Origin: Gordius sp. MW1 | Lineage: Eukaryota; Nematomorpha; Gordioida; Gordea; Gordiidae | Length of the DNA stretch: 64,000 nt | Direction: 5' to 3' | Assembly (NCBI GenBank): GCA_964036665.1 | Contig: OZ038532.1 | Location: 7,688,001-7,752,000 of the forward strand | Shown here: piece after piece, positions 47,801 through 58,713 of the stretch | How positions within the stretch are numbered: the stretch's first letter is position 1 | Layout: every line of letters begins with the position of its first letter | Notes under the pieces: model-generated | What the model was told of the DNA's origin: nothing | Seen by the model: the letters and a program-made list of their open reading frames with translations, nothing else | Databases searched by the model: none | Made by a program: the position numbers and the translations under genes

Positions 47801-47881
47801 ATTTATCGTAGGGAAGATTCATTGTTCCCGCGGGAATATTTCCGGGAAATAACGGAAATAATCCCCCTAATGCCATCTCTA

Positions 47882-48200
47882 CCGACGCCATTCACATTTT
47901 GTATCCGTCACCTATGTATTTTGCTTTTTGGCCCTTCCATTTGGTCTCTTTTAAACAAGCGATATCGATTTTTCTCCTCCTTAGAACGTCTGCCAATTCT
48001 CTGCTCTAGTCATTGTACCAATATTCCATGACCCAAACTTTATCTTACGCAAACTAATGTCTTTAACCGCTTCCGTTTGTTGAGAGAGCGGTAGCCTTCA
48101 TTTACTTCCCTCACATTCCAGGCGGAGAATGCGCGCGTCGCTTAAAGGGGACGCCCTAGCTTGGTTTTCATGCTGCTTCTGTTATAGTATACATTATGGT
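47882..48200 (-). pseudogene. Non-LTR retrotransposon: endonuclease N-terminus
   Basis: On the minus strand, KFGSWNIGTMT is followed by SRELADVLRRRKIDIACLKE and TKWKGQKAKYIGDGYKM in adjoining frames. This is the start of the apurinic-type endonuclease of the same LINE whose remainder lies at 30690-34712, separated by the 13.16-kb insertion. Breaks are present at about 48000 and 47900. Confidence 0.8.
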
Positions 48201-48979
48201 TTATATGGAATGAGGGAGTATTGATATCTCGGCCTTCCAAGCCTGACGGAACTATGTTAGATTTGGCGCTTGACTATCTACTATTCTTTATGATGCCGTC
48301 ATTTTGGTGAATTAAACTTTTCTTTAGACTACTCGTATTGATAGGCTTAATTTAGCACTTCCATTTCACTAGTACCCCCTCGAAAACCCAGAAATTTTAG
48401 TCTGACCCTTCACCAAGAACCTTGCCAATAGGGTGACCCCACCAGTAACGAACACAAAAATTGTGTTTGGCTACCAAAGGTATAGCTTCTTGGATCACGA
48501 GAGTACACAAAGCACAACCACCACTACAAGGTATTTCTGGCTCGGTTGAGCGGGTAAATTAAAAATAAGTCTAAATAAACTCGGGCCTTCGGCCCTCGTG
48601 GGAAGGGGGAGAAGGGAAGGGGAAGGGGGGACGACTCATCTGTACTTCGTATAAATGTATCATATTTGCTATGCAATTTATGGGCGAGAAAGGTGGGAAG
48701 GGGCGAAAATGCCTATAGGGGGGTATTCAATGCCTAATGATTAATTAATTATTTATACAAATTTTCCATTTATAGGCAAAATTTCATATATGCAAAATGT
48801 AATATAGGCAAGGGTTAGGGTTAGATTTAGTGTTTGCATCTAGTTGCGTATTACATTTTTTATGCCCTTTAGTGATTATGGGTCTAACAAACATTATATT
48901 ATAAAACATCACAACGTTAAGAATTTGCAGAATTGTTGGGAGAAATTTTTTGTTGAATTTGAACAATTTTTAATTAAAA
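48201..48979. other. No gene recognised
   Basis: Contains a purine-rich stretch (48598-48630), a 'tttgctatgcaatttatgggc' motif at 48659 and a short GGGTTAGGG tract near 48810. Confidence 0.3.
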
Positions 48980-49680
48980 AAATCAAAAATTTGGCCAATG
49001 GTCATTTTTCCTCCATTGGTCAGTACCAACAGATACTCTATAAGTCAATGATAGCCAAAAAAACGGAAAAAAGAAATTTTGATGCTCACTTTGGCCAATG
49101 GTCATTTTTACCATTGGTCAGCAGCCAGGACACGGTAAAAGTGGATATAAATTCATAATAGTCAAAAAAAACGAAAAAAAAATTTTCGAATCACATTTTG
49201 GCCAATGGTCATTTTTTTCCATTGGTCAGCAGCCAGGACACGGTAAAAGTGGATATAAATTCATAATAGTCAAAAAAAAAACGAAAAAAATATTTTCGAA
49301 TCACATTTTGGCCAATGGTCATTTTATTCCATTGGTCAGCAGCCAGCGGACGGCCAAAAAGGCATAATAGCAATGGTAGGAGCAGGAACAATCATAATAG
49401 TCAAAAAAACGAAAAAAATAATTTCGATTCACATTTTGGCCAATGGTCATTTTTTTCATCGGTCAGGAGCCAGCGAACGGCCAAAAAGTCATAATAGCAA
49501 TGGTAGTAACAGGAACAATCATAATAGTCAAAAAAAACGAAAAAATAAACTCGGATTCACATTTTGGCCAATGGTCATTTTTTTCATTGGTCAGCAGCCA
49601 GCGGACGGCCAAAAAGTCTTATTATCAATGATAGTAACAAGAACAATCCTAAGAGTCAAAAAAACTCCGGGATTCTAACC
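48980..49680 (+). repeat. Tandem array of the 110-127-bp family
   Basis: Six or more units carry 'ttttggccaatggtcatttt' and 'cagcagccagcggacggcc'. It ends in a decayed tRNA-like B-box (CCGGGATTCTAACCC). Reverse-orientation relative of 1640-2720. After it, 49681-49830 holds a 60-bp direct duplication containing 'ttaaattgcatagcaattaa'. Confidence 0.8.
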
Positions 49681-50128
49681 CAAAAACTAGTTAAATTGCA
49701 TAGCAATTAAAAGTAAACAACTTTTATTTATGTTGTTTATTATATAACTAGTTAAATTGCATAGCAATTAAAAGTAAACAACTTTTATTTATGTTTATTA
49801 TATAAAATTAATAAAATGAAACAATAATAGAACAAGCGGACGACCAAAAAGTCATATTATCAATGGGGCACCTCTTATGCATTAATTTAAAAAATAACAC
49901 AGCGAGGGAGACACAGATGAGGGGTGGGGCACCTCTTTCTTATGCATTAATTTAAAAAATCGATAACCTAATATACCCAATGCAAATAGAGAGGGAGGTT
50001 GTTTGCGGACGGAGGCAGCGTGACAAGACATCGGTAAACAAAATCAAAAACGAGCCCATAAATTGCATAGCAATTAAAAGCAAGGGTTGGCATCAATTCT
50101 CTTAATCGCTATCCCGCATTTATTATTT

Positions 50129-51151
50129 CGCTAGCTGAGAATTGGAGTGCTCTATCTGCACAAAACTCCGAACTGAGATAATTGAGTTCAAAGTTTGAAA
50201 TGCTATAAAATCTAAAGTTATTAATAATATGACTTGAAATGAAGTTTGATAGTGTAAACTATTAGCATCTATATCATTTTAGCCAAAAACGTGGATTTTT
50301 TCTTTTATTTTATAAAAAAATTGATTTTTTAAATTTCAGATAGAGCAAAGTAGCTAAATAAAGGTTATGTACGTTAAGGTAAATTATGAAATTTTTTAAA
50401 TATCTTTGAGTATATAATTAAATTTCTTAGACCAATTTGTAGCAATAATATTATTTACAACAAATACTATTAATGTATTATTTATAAAATAAATGTTACA
50501 TATAAAAGAATATCAAATGGAAGTACAATCATTTATATCTATTTTTAAACAAATATTTCCGTTAAAATTTTATCTCTCATTTTTGAATAATCTTAAATAT
50601 TCTCTTTTAAAAATTTAATTTTTTTCCTATCTCTTGCAAAATTTGCTTTGGCTATAACAATCATCTTTTTCCATGGCAATAATGAACAAAGCCTAAAATT
50701 AATATTAGTTTTAATCTTTTATACAAATTTAGCCTGTAGTCTAATTTCAACCATTATTTACAATTATTTGATTTATCCTCTTGATACTTATAATAATAGT
50801 TATGGCTATATTTTTTATATTACTTTTAATTATCTTCATCCGAAATAGTTTATTTATAAATATTTGACATAAAACAATGTGAAAAGTAATTGTAGATATA
50901 TTATTCGAATTAAAATTTAAAAGCAGACGATTTATTCACGTGATTAAATGAGAGCTTGCGATTGGGTAATTGCAGTTAGAGCAAACCAATTCTAAAAAAT
51001 ATTGATATGAACCTTAATAGTGAAGCCAAAAAATTTGTTTTCCACATTTTATAAAAAGTTTATGAAAAAATATATAAAAATCTATGGAATAGCACTTTTA
51101 CTTTAAAATTTTCAAAAATTGCAGATAGAGCACTCCAATTCTCAGGTAGCG
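50129..51151. mobile_element. 1.0-kb TIR element
   Basis: Inverted ends CGCTAGCTGAGAATTGGAG and TGC...CTCTATCTGC (about 32 bp, two differences) bound AT-rich DNA without a transposase. Only ATTT is seen as a possible direct repeat outside. It splits the tandem-array region. Confidence 0.6.
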
Positions 51152-51179
51152 ATTTGTCGAATCATTAAAACCAATTAAC

Positions 51180-52720
51180 AGGAACAATCATAAGAGTCAA
51201 AAAAGAACGGAAAAAAATTTCGATTCACAATTTGGCCAATGGTCATTTTTTCCATTGGTCAGTACCAACAGATATTCTATAAGTCAATGATAGCCAAAAA
51301 AACGAAAAAAAAATTTTTGATGCTCACTTTGGCCAATTGTCATTTTTTTCCATTGGTCAGCAGCCAGGACACGGTAAAAGTGGATATAAATTCATAAGAG
51401 TCAAAAAAAACGAGAAAAAAAATTTTCGAATCACATTTTGGCCAATGGTCATTATATTCCATTGGTCAGCAGCCAACGGACGGCCAAAAAGTCTTATTAT
51501 CAATGGTATTAACAAGAACAATATATTTATTTAAACAAAAAAAATAAAACATAAAATTGGCCTCTCCGGGATTCGAACCCACATCAGGAGAGGCTTAGGC
51601 TTTTGTATGGGGGGGGGGGGGGCACAGGGACCCATATCAGTAAAGGCATAGGCTCTACTAGGGGAGGGCATAGGTTAATTATTTATTTTAACAAAAAAAA
51701 ACGAAAAAAATGTTCGATTCACATTTTGGCCAATGATCATTTTTTTCCATTGGTCAGCAGCCAACGGACGGCCAAAAAGTCATAATAGCAATGGTAGTAA
51801 CAGGAACAATCATAATAGTCAAAAAAAACGAAAAAAAACTTGGATTCACATTTTGGCCAATGGTCATTTTTTTATTGGTCAGCACCCAACGGACGGCCAA
51901 AAAGTCTTATTATCAATGGTAGTAACAAGAACAATCATAAGAGTAAAAAAAAACTCCGGGATTCGAACCCAAAAACTAGTTAAATTAACAAGAATTGAAA
52001 GTAAACAACGAGACAAGACATTCTGTGCAAGACAAGACATTCGGTGCAAGTCATCAAGACATTCGGTGCAAGACAAGACATTCGGTGCAAGACAAGACAA
52101 GACAAGACACCGAACAGCGTTACAAACACCATAAATTGCATAGCAATTAAAACTTTTGTAGGGGCACAGGGACCCATATCAGTAGAGGCATAGGCTTTTG
52201 TAGGAAAGGATATAGGGTAATTATCAATGTTAACCTATTCGAAAACGAAAAAAAAATTTCGATTTATTTGGCCAATGGTCATTTTTTTCAATGGTCAGTA
52301 GCCAGCGGACGGTCAAAAAGTCATATTATCAATGTTACAGTATACAGTCAAAATTATTGGGGTTTAACAAACTATTTAAATTAAATAAATAAAATTTAAA
52401 GTAATAGCTCTTGCAGGATCCTAAAATTCCTTTTAGTTTAAAAAAGGACTAAATTCTGAAACTACCGGCCCGATTCGCTCGAAACTTTACCCGTAGGTGC
52501 CCAGGGCGGCCAGGGGTAAAATAGCTTTTTCAAATTCCTAAAATACCTTTTCGTTTTAAAAATATCGGAAATTTCCCGGGCAGTTTCATAAAAAAAAATT
52601 TCGATTTATATGGCCAATGGTCATTTTTTTCAATGGTCAGTAGCCTGCGGACGGTCAAAAAGTCATATTATTTGGTATTAACAAGAACAAAATGTTAATT
52701 TAATTAAATATATACATTGG
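51180..52720 (+). repeat. Mosaic of 110-127-bp array units and tRNA-like modules
   Basis: Array units at 51200-51510, 51700-51930, 52245-52340 and 52590-52680 are interspersed with reverse tRNA-like modules at 51553-51600, 51630-51660 and 52160-52200. A simple array of 'acattcggtgcaagacaag' lies at 52010-52110. Confidence 0.7.
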
Positions 52721-52968
52721 AGGGTAAACGGACGGACATCAACGGACATCAACGGACAACCAAAAACGAGCCCATAAATTGCATAGCAATTAAAAAATAG
52801 CAAAATATTTTTGGCATAGTTGATGGGATAATTATAATTTTCAAAGGGTTAATTATGGATAATTTCAAATAAAAAACACCAAAATATTTTTTATTACTTA
52901 ATTGGTGGGATAATTTAAATTTTCCAAAATTCAAAAATTTACATGGTTGCGAAAATGCACAATAGTAC

Positions 52969-53116
52969 TATTAGTTAGAACATGAACGTTGACACAGGAA
53001 CTAAATTAACATGGTTGCCAACAATTGGGTACAAATCGATATATATATGGTTGTTAATAGAATCAATGAGAGTTGTAATAACAATTGAAATAAGAATATA
53101 AAGTATCAACACAACA
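52969..53116 (-). repeat. 3' LTR of the intact Ty3 element
   Basis: Starts TGTTGTGTTGATAC on the minus strand and ends CTAACTAATA. Confidence 0.95.
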
Positions 53117-53137
53117 TTTCCCTTCGCCTACAAAAGC

Positions 53138-56100
53138 CTAAATTTCTTCTATTAAACGGCTGGGGGGTTTCCTAATCCTTTCCGATTTCCTTAGGATGGT
53201 ACTACTTTCTTGTTCTTGTTCGTTTGGTGTTGGACCAGAAGACATGTCGTCAGAACTATCATCTTCCCCCTCTTCCGGGACCTGAGGATCAACAATGCTT
53301 GCCCGATCTCTCAACTGATCACCATGTTTTCGCATGTTTTTGTTTCGCGTTTCCACTAGATAGGACCAAGGTCCGTTGCGTTTAAGAATCTTTCCCGCTC
53401 TCCACCCGCTATTCATTTCATTTTTTACCCATACCAATTGACCCGGAATGAATTCTCTCTTCGCCGCATGCGCATCATGCCACTCTTCCTGTTTATCGAT
53501 TTTTTGTTCCATATATTTCTTCTGAGTGGGACGTACCCAGTCCAACGCCGTTTTAACATTTCTTCCAATTAATGCTTTAGATGGGGATCTACCGGTTGAA
53601 GAATGCTCGCTTATGCGATAGCTAAGGAGGACATCTAACATGCAGACTTCCGGGTCCGCATTATATTCGCGCGCCGCTGCGTAACGTGATTTCAACGTCC
53701 TGATGGCTCTTTCGACGAGTCCATTCGTTTTTGGATGGTACGGCGTTGTTTTAATGTGTTTAATATGATACTGATCACAAAAGAAGTGCATCTCTTGGCT
53801 TCTAAACTGGGGTCCGTTGTCCGTAACTATTTGTTTCGGAACGCCCCATCTGGCAAACCACTCTCGTAATTTCTTTAATGTAACCTGAATGGTCGAACTT
53901 CGTAACTGCGCTACTTCAATCCATTTGGAAAACGAATCCACCGCCACCAACCAATAATATCCGTCAACTGGCCCCGCATAATCTAAATGTACCCTTTCCC
54001 AAGGGTTTTCAGTTACGTTCCAAGAATACAGAGGGACTTCAGGTCTATTACTTCTATTTTTCTGGCACCCCACACAATTCTGCACGTGCCTTTCAATATC
54101 CTTATCCATGTGCGGCCAATAAACATATAATCTGGCGATCGATTTCATTGCATTGATCCCTGGATGGCCCCGGTGAATTATTGACAGGACTTGATGCCTT
54201 AGTCGTGACGGCACAATTATCAGGCCGTCTACAAAAATGACTCCCTTGTCATGCTCTAACTCATTCTTCCTGTCAAAAAAAACTTGAATATCCTTGTGGA
54301 GGTCCTTTTTGCTTTTAGGCCAACCTTTATCTATAAATCTTTTTAACAGTTTTAAGTTTGTATCCACGAGAGATTCCTTTATTAATAATTCCTCTGTTAA
54401 GTGTAAATCTTGTAGATTTAAAAGACGAATACTATTTATCGAATTGCTTTTGTAAAAATTGATCATATCGGACTCCGTGGCAGGGGCCGGTAAACGAGAT
54501 AAGGCATCAGCACAACCGTTATCTTTGCCAGGAATGTATTCTATTTTATAATCATACCCCGACATTTTCCATGCCCACCTTATTAAACGGTTATTGCTGA
54601 TTTTGGGCAATTCCCTTGAAGCCCCAAAAATCCTTTCCAACGGTTTATGGTCCGTGCGTAGCACAAACTTGCGACCTGATAAGTAAGTATGAAACTTTTC
54701 CATACCAAAGACTAAGGCCCTTGCTTCTCTATCGATTGATGCGTATTGCTTCTCACCATCAATCAACGTCCTTGACGCGTAAGCAATTGGCCTCTTATTA
54801 TCGCCAATTAAGTGAAAAAGTACCGCTCCAAATCCATGTTCCGATGCGTCGCATTCCAGGATCAGCGGTAACTCATTTGAATAAGGAACTAACGTAGACT
54901 GCTCCGATAGCAAAGTTTTAACCTTTTGAAACACCGACTCCTCGGTTTGTGACCAATACCATTTTGATTTGATACTAGTTAATTTATGTAGGGGAGCCAT
55001 TATACCATGTAAATGTGGTATAAACTTTTCATGATAATTGATTAAGCCCAGAAAGGAACGCAATTCCTTAACATTCTTTGGGGCTGGGCAGTCTTTGATG
55101 GCTCGTACTTTATCACTTGAAGGGTGGATACCTTCACTGTCAAAGGTGTGTCCAAGAAAAGTGATAGATTTTTTCAAAAATTCGACCTTTGAAAATTGTG
55201 CTTTCATGCCCACGGATTGTAACTTGCTCAGTACTTCCCTTACATTGTATAGATGATCCTGGTAATCTTTGCCCGTGATAATTATATCATCTAAATAAAT
55301 ACCCGTGTGGTTGCAACCACTCAAAATACTCTCCATGTATCTCTGAAAAATCAAAGGCGCACAAGATAACCCAAATGGCATTCTTTTGTATTTAAAAAAA
55401 CCGACGTGTGTGGAAATAGTTAATAAATTCTGACATTCCAGAGCAATTGGTAGTTGAAGGTATGCATCACGTAAGTCAACTTTGGTATATAAATAACCAT
55501 CCCGAATTTTAGCTGCTATGTCGTCAAACGTAGGAATGATGTGATGATCATTATGAATGAATGGGTTAAGAGTGACCTTGAAATCGGCACAAATTCTAAT
55601 TTCGCCATTTTTCTTCCTAACGTTTACTATCGGCGTGCACCACGTTATTTTACTCACACTAGGATCCACTTTTTCAATGATACCTGACTGTACCAATCTA
55701 TTGAGTTCCAGTTCAACCAGCTTCCGTAACGGAAAAGGAACTCTTCTCGCCGGGATCGCAATAGGTTTCGCTTCGTCCAAAAGCATGATTTTTACAACAA
55801 ATCCCTGTAAATGGGTAGGAGTTTCATTGAATACCAGTGGAAACTCTTTGTTGAGATTAATTGATTCCTTTTGCACAAATTCCTGGTTGATTTTATGTAT
55901 TTTAACTTCTTTAGGAATTTGGAATCCAAACTTAATAATCCAGGGCAACCCAAATAAGGGTACATCTTTGGATTTCGTAACTACAGCCGAAAGATAGTGC
56001 GAATTATGACCGACTTCCACGACCATATGAGTTTTTCCCATTATTTCGAAGGGGTGATTTCCATAGGCTTTGGGAATCGCGCATTCATGAAGCGACGGTC

Positions 56101-57028
56101 TCCCTAAAAGCTGCCATACTTTAACATTAATAACGGAGACCTGCGCTCCAGTATCATAATCCATAGAAATCGGATGCCCATTAAGCCTCGCCGTAATGGT
56201 TAGACGTTTAGCATGTTGCCCAATCCGGTTTACAGAATCCGAAGATTCGTAATCAACAATCTGATTCAATGAACTTCGACAGCCAATGGCAAAATGTCCT
56301 TTTCTTTTACATTTGTAGCATGTGGCATTGAACGCTGGACAACGAAATTTGGGGTGTTCTTTATGGCACCTTGAGCAACTTACCGTTTTTCCAAAATGTT
56401 TATTTGATTGGTCACGTTGATTATGAGAGAATGATTCATGTTTAATCTTACAAAGCATTTCTTCTTTCTCTTCTTGTGTTTCGGTATCTGCCCTCTCCAT
56501 TGTTAAAGCCATATTGATTACCCTATCAAAAGTTAACGGATTACCCACTTCATCTAAGGTGTCAGGAAATTTGGTCCTCAGCTCCAATTCTAGCCTCTTT
56601 AACTTAATTGCAAAAATAAAATGGTCCCTGCAACGTTCATCAATGTCAGATTTGTAATTACATTTGCTAATACATGTTTTAATTCTTCTGACTAATTCTA
56701 GTATGGATTCACCATTATGTCTTGTAATATTTAACAATTCAAATCTTGAAGCAAATACAGTCTGAGGGGGTTGGTATTTTAGGAATAACATTTTTTCTAT
56801 ATCTTCATATTGTGCATCCTTTAACTTAGTAGGGTAAAGTAATTGTCTAAGTTCTTTAATAGTATTGAGCCCTATGAAAGCTAGAAGAACCTTTTTCTTA
56901 ACTGATGCAGTAGCCTCCATTCCTTTAATTTCCAATATGGATTCCATATTAAATATATAATCCTCAATTGAATGTAGTTCAGCATTGAACTCTGCTAAAT
57001 GAATTTTTGATAACTTTGATTCATCCAT
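53138..57028 (-). CDS. Gag-pol polyprotein of a Ty3/gypsy retrotransposon
   Basis: 1296 codons in one frame. Residues 1-230 are a gag-like region. A CCHC knuckle lies at 237-250 (CYKCKRKGHFAIGC). The protease has DTG at 292-294. RT (about 400-640) has ICADFKVTLNP and the intact YLDD box at 578-581. RNase H has its first Asp at 727 (LECDAS), with DHKP at 793-796. Integrase has an HHCC zinc site (His952, His955, Cys985, Cys988) and the DDE triad Asp1016, Asp1070 and Glu1106 with the usual 35-residue spacing. The C-terminal tail ends in KSERIRKPPSRL. gag and pol share one frame without a frameshift signal. All catalytic residues are present and the LTRs are identical, so this copy is likely competent or only recently inactive. 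Sequence features match the Mag group. Confidence 0.97.
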   Translation of the reverse strand: MDESKLSKIHLAEFNAELHSIEDYIFNMESILEIKGMEATASVKKKVLLAFIGLNTIKELRQLLYPTKLKDAQYEDIEKMLFLKYQPPQTVFASRFELLNITRHNGESILELVRRIKTCISKCNYKSDIDERCRDHFIFAIKLKRLELELRTKFPDTLDEVGNPLTFDRVINMALTMERADTETQEEKEEMLCKIKHESFSHNQRDQSNKHFGKTVSCSRCHKEHPKFRCPAFNATCYKCKRKGHFAIGCRSSLNQIVDYESSDSVNRIGQHAKRLTITARLNGHPISMDYDTGAQVSVINVKVWQLLGRPSLHECAIPKAYGNHPFEIMGKTHMVVEVGHNSHYLSAVVTKSKDVPLFGLPWIIKFGFQIPKEVKIHKINQEFVQKESINLNKEFPLVFNETPTHLQGFVVKIMLLDEAKPIAIPARRVPFPLRKLVELELNRLVQSGIIEKVDPSVSKITWCTPIVNVRKKNGEIRICADFKVTLNPFIHNDHHIIPTFDDIAAKIRDGYLYTKVDLRDAYLQLPIALECQNLLTISTHVGFFKYKRMPFGLSCAPLIFQRYMESILSGCNHTGIYLDDIIITGKDYQDHLYNVREVLSKLQSVGMKAQFSKVEFLKKSITFLGHTFDSEGIHPSSDKVRAIKDCPAPKNVKELRSFLGLINYHEKFIPHLHGIMAPLHKLTSIKSKWYWSQTEESVFQKVKTLLSEQSTLVPYSNELPLILECDASEHGFGAVLFHLIGDNKRPIAYASRTLIDGEKQYASIDREARALVFGMEKFHTYLSGRKFVLRTDHKPLERIFGASRELPKISNNRLIRWAWKMSGYDYKIEYIPGKDNGCADALSRLPAPATESDMINFYKSNSINSIRLLNLQDLHLTEELLIKESLVDTNLKLLKRFIDKGWPKSKKDLHKDIQVFFDRKNELEHDKGVIFVDGLIIVPSRLRHQVLSIIHRGHPGINAMKSIARLYVYWPHMDKDIERHVQNCVGCQKNRSNRPEVPLYSWNVTENPWERVHLDYAGPVDGYYWLVAVDSFSKWIEVAQLRSSTIQVTLKKLREWFARWGVPKQIVTDNGPQFRSQEMHFFCDQYHIKHIKTTPYHPKTNGLVERAIRTLKSRYAAAREYNADPEVCMLDVLLSYRISEHSSTGRSPSKALIGRNVKTALDWVRPTQKKYMEQKIDKQEEWHDAHAAKREFIPGQLVWVKNEMNSGWRAGKILKRNGPWSYLVETRNKNMRKHGDQLRDRASIVDPQVPEEGEDDSSDDMSSGPTPNEQEQESSTILRKSERIRKPPSRLIEEI

Positions 57029-57133
57029 TTCTAATGTTTCCTACAAACAATTAATTAATTTACTTGTTCCTCGTCGCCACTATTAGGTTAGAACATGAAC
57101 GTTGACACAGGAATGAAACTAAACATTGATATT

Positions 57134-57281
57134 TATTAGTTAGAACATGAACGTTGACACAGGAACTAAATTAACATGGTTGCCAACAATTGGGTACAAA
57201 TCGATATATATATGGTTGTTAATAGAATCAATGAGAGTTGTAATAACAATTGAAATAAGAATATAAAGTATCAACACAACA
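57134..57281 (-). repeat. 5' LTR of the intact Ty3 element
   Basis: Identical to 52969-53116. A 54-bp diverged repeat of its terminal part (57080-57133) lies between it and the primer site. Confidence 0.95.
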
Positions 57282-57286
57282 AGTAC

Positions 57287-58700
57287 GAATAGTTATTTTT
57301 CTATTAAAATAAAACGCAAGAAAAATTGATAAACTTTAAAGTTGTAATTTATAAAAATCGCAACCTTAAACCTCCGCTTGTTATTCTCAGTCCCTTTAAA
57401 AATCCATTTATTAGGAGTATTATGTTCTTGGAACAAGGGGGAATGTTTTGTCTCGAAAAATGAGAAGTACTGGGGCAGACGGGAAAGTTTGTCCTTTCTT
57501 ATTAGCGGACCTTTAACCCTAGTGATGTCAAGGGTATGTGGGAAGGGGGATTTAGTAACGTTACTCGTTAGATAATTTTCCTTCTTAACTCCTTTGTCCA
57601 ATTAGTTTAATTCCAATATCAATACAGAATTATCGTCGATAGCTATAATATCAGTTCATTATAGATATATATATGGCGTGACGGGGAAATAAATCGGGGG
57701 GAATAATATTTATAGCGCTAATTAGGGGGTTTTTTCCAACGAGGAATTCGGAAAGGGGGGCGTTTCTTTAACCGAGGAATCCAGATTCTGAAGAGTATTA
57801 ATTTTCATGGGGCTTATATAGGTTTAATTTTCCTGGCTGGTAACTTTATCCTTGAAACTTCTTTACCGACCCATTTTTTCGCGCCAACTTTTGATAAATG
57901 GCCCTTCACTTCCAACGATTTTCAAATCTTCTGCTGACAGTTCTAGTTCTCCGCTGCGTTTCTTGGACCAATTCGTTATTTATAACCCGGTTTTGTTGTA
58001 TCCTTGCTTTATTTCCCTACCAACCCAATCTTCGGTAACCTTCTTCCGTCCTTAGCCCACTTTTCGGAGCCAATTATCTATCTAGGCCCGCTGTTTCCTC
58101 GCATCACGTGCGTCTTCCTAATAAGGACTGGTTCCCTTTGGGATCGTGAGTCGCTCATGTATGTAATATACATGACAAGAAGTTAATATAATAAAAGGGT
58201 CACATTTTAAAAATGGTTTCTAAGGGTTTATATTGATTGATTAAGTTTCAGAATCTCGACTTCGGATTCAATTTTAAAACTTTAAACTTCGTTAAGTGTT
58301 TAAAGAAACTGCTTTTCCATGACTTTACCTTCTATACATTTTTTATAGCAAATCGTTTAAAAAGCATAGTCACATTATTTATTTCTCACGCTAAAATTCA
58401 TAAATGGGTCATAGAAGGGGACAGTTGTGTCCATAGTGTATTAATTAAGCATTAAACAAATCTACGGATTAAAGTTTTCTGCACCAGGTATATAAGTTTA
58501 GGCTAATACATTTTTGTTTAAATAGTTGACCCTATTTTTATCGTGGACTTCACACACCCAACAAATTTCTTTAAAAAAATTTAAAAATATAATTTGAAAT
58601 AACATTTCAAGCAAATAATAATCAGCCAAAGTGCAATGACTAACAACAGTACCTATTGTATGTCATACACGCAAATAACCCCAATTTATTTTTTAAATAA
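57287..58700. other. No gene recognised
   Basis: A 102-codon minus-strand frame (57293-57601) has no recognisable domain. 57700-58160 is less AT-rich and may be an old LTR or untranslated repeat. Nothing can be named. Confidence 0.3.
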
Positions 58701-58713
58701 AATCATTCTCAAT

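Larger units (their letters stand above)
34721..47881. mobile_element. 13.16-kb element inserted in the LINE (8-bp duplication CCGACGCC)
   Basis: CCGACGCC occurs directly at 34713-34720 and 47882-47889, and the LINE endonuclease reading continues across. The ends are inverted TAGAGATGG (left) and CCATCTCTA (right), with CCCGGGAA-type subterminal motifs on both sides. TAGAG plus an 8-bp duplication fits the hAT superfamily. Inside: a possible BED-like minus frame (34969-35124), a 106-bp array, a FLYWCH exon with mini-exons, a nested 4.4-kb hAT, a nested 2.3-kb element, and a FLYWCH/MULE remnant. Without the two nested insertions the original would be about 6.4 kb. Confidence 0.85.
52969..57281 (-). 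mobile_element. Intact young Ty3/gypsy (Mag-like) retrotransposon
   Basis: 4313 bp. The two 148-bp LTRs (52969-53116 and 57134-57281) are identical by eye. The 5-bp duplication AGTAC lies at 52964-52968 and 57282-57286. The purine-rich GGCGAAGGGAAA on the minus strand directly precedes the 3' LTR. A likely primer site TGGCGACGAGGAAC lies at 57066-57079. One uninterrupted gag-pol frame, no env. Confidence 0.97.

Noticed and set aside
49098..52134. Several open frames of 60-133 codons
   Set aside because: Same tandem repeat family and a microsatellite; the peptides only echo the DNA unit.
54616..55997. Plus-strand open frames of 72-146 codons
   Set aside because: Antisense shadows of the gag-pol frame.
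53138..57028. Endogenous retrovirus with envelope
   Set aside because: The frame ends soon after integrase, 21 bp before the 3' LTR; there is no room for an env gene.
57293..57601. 102-codon open frame next to the intact Ty3 element
   Set aside because: No domain, biased composition, no splice or promoter context; probably chance.
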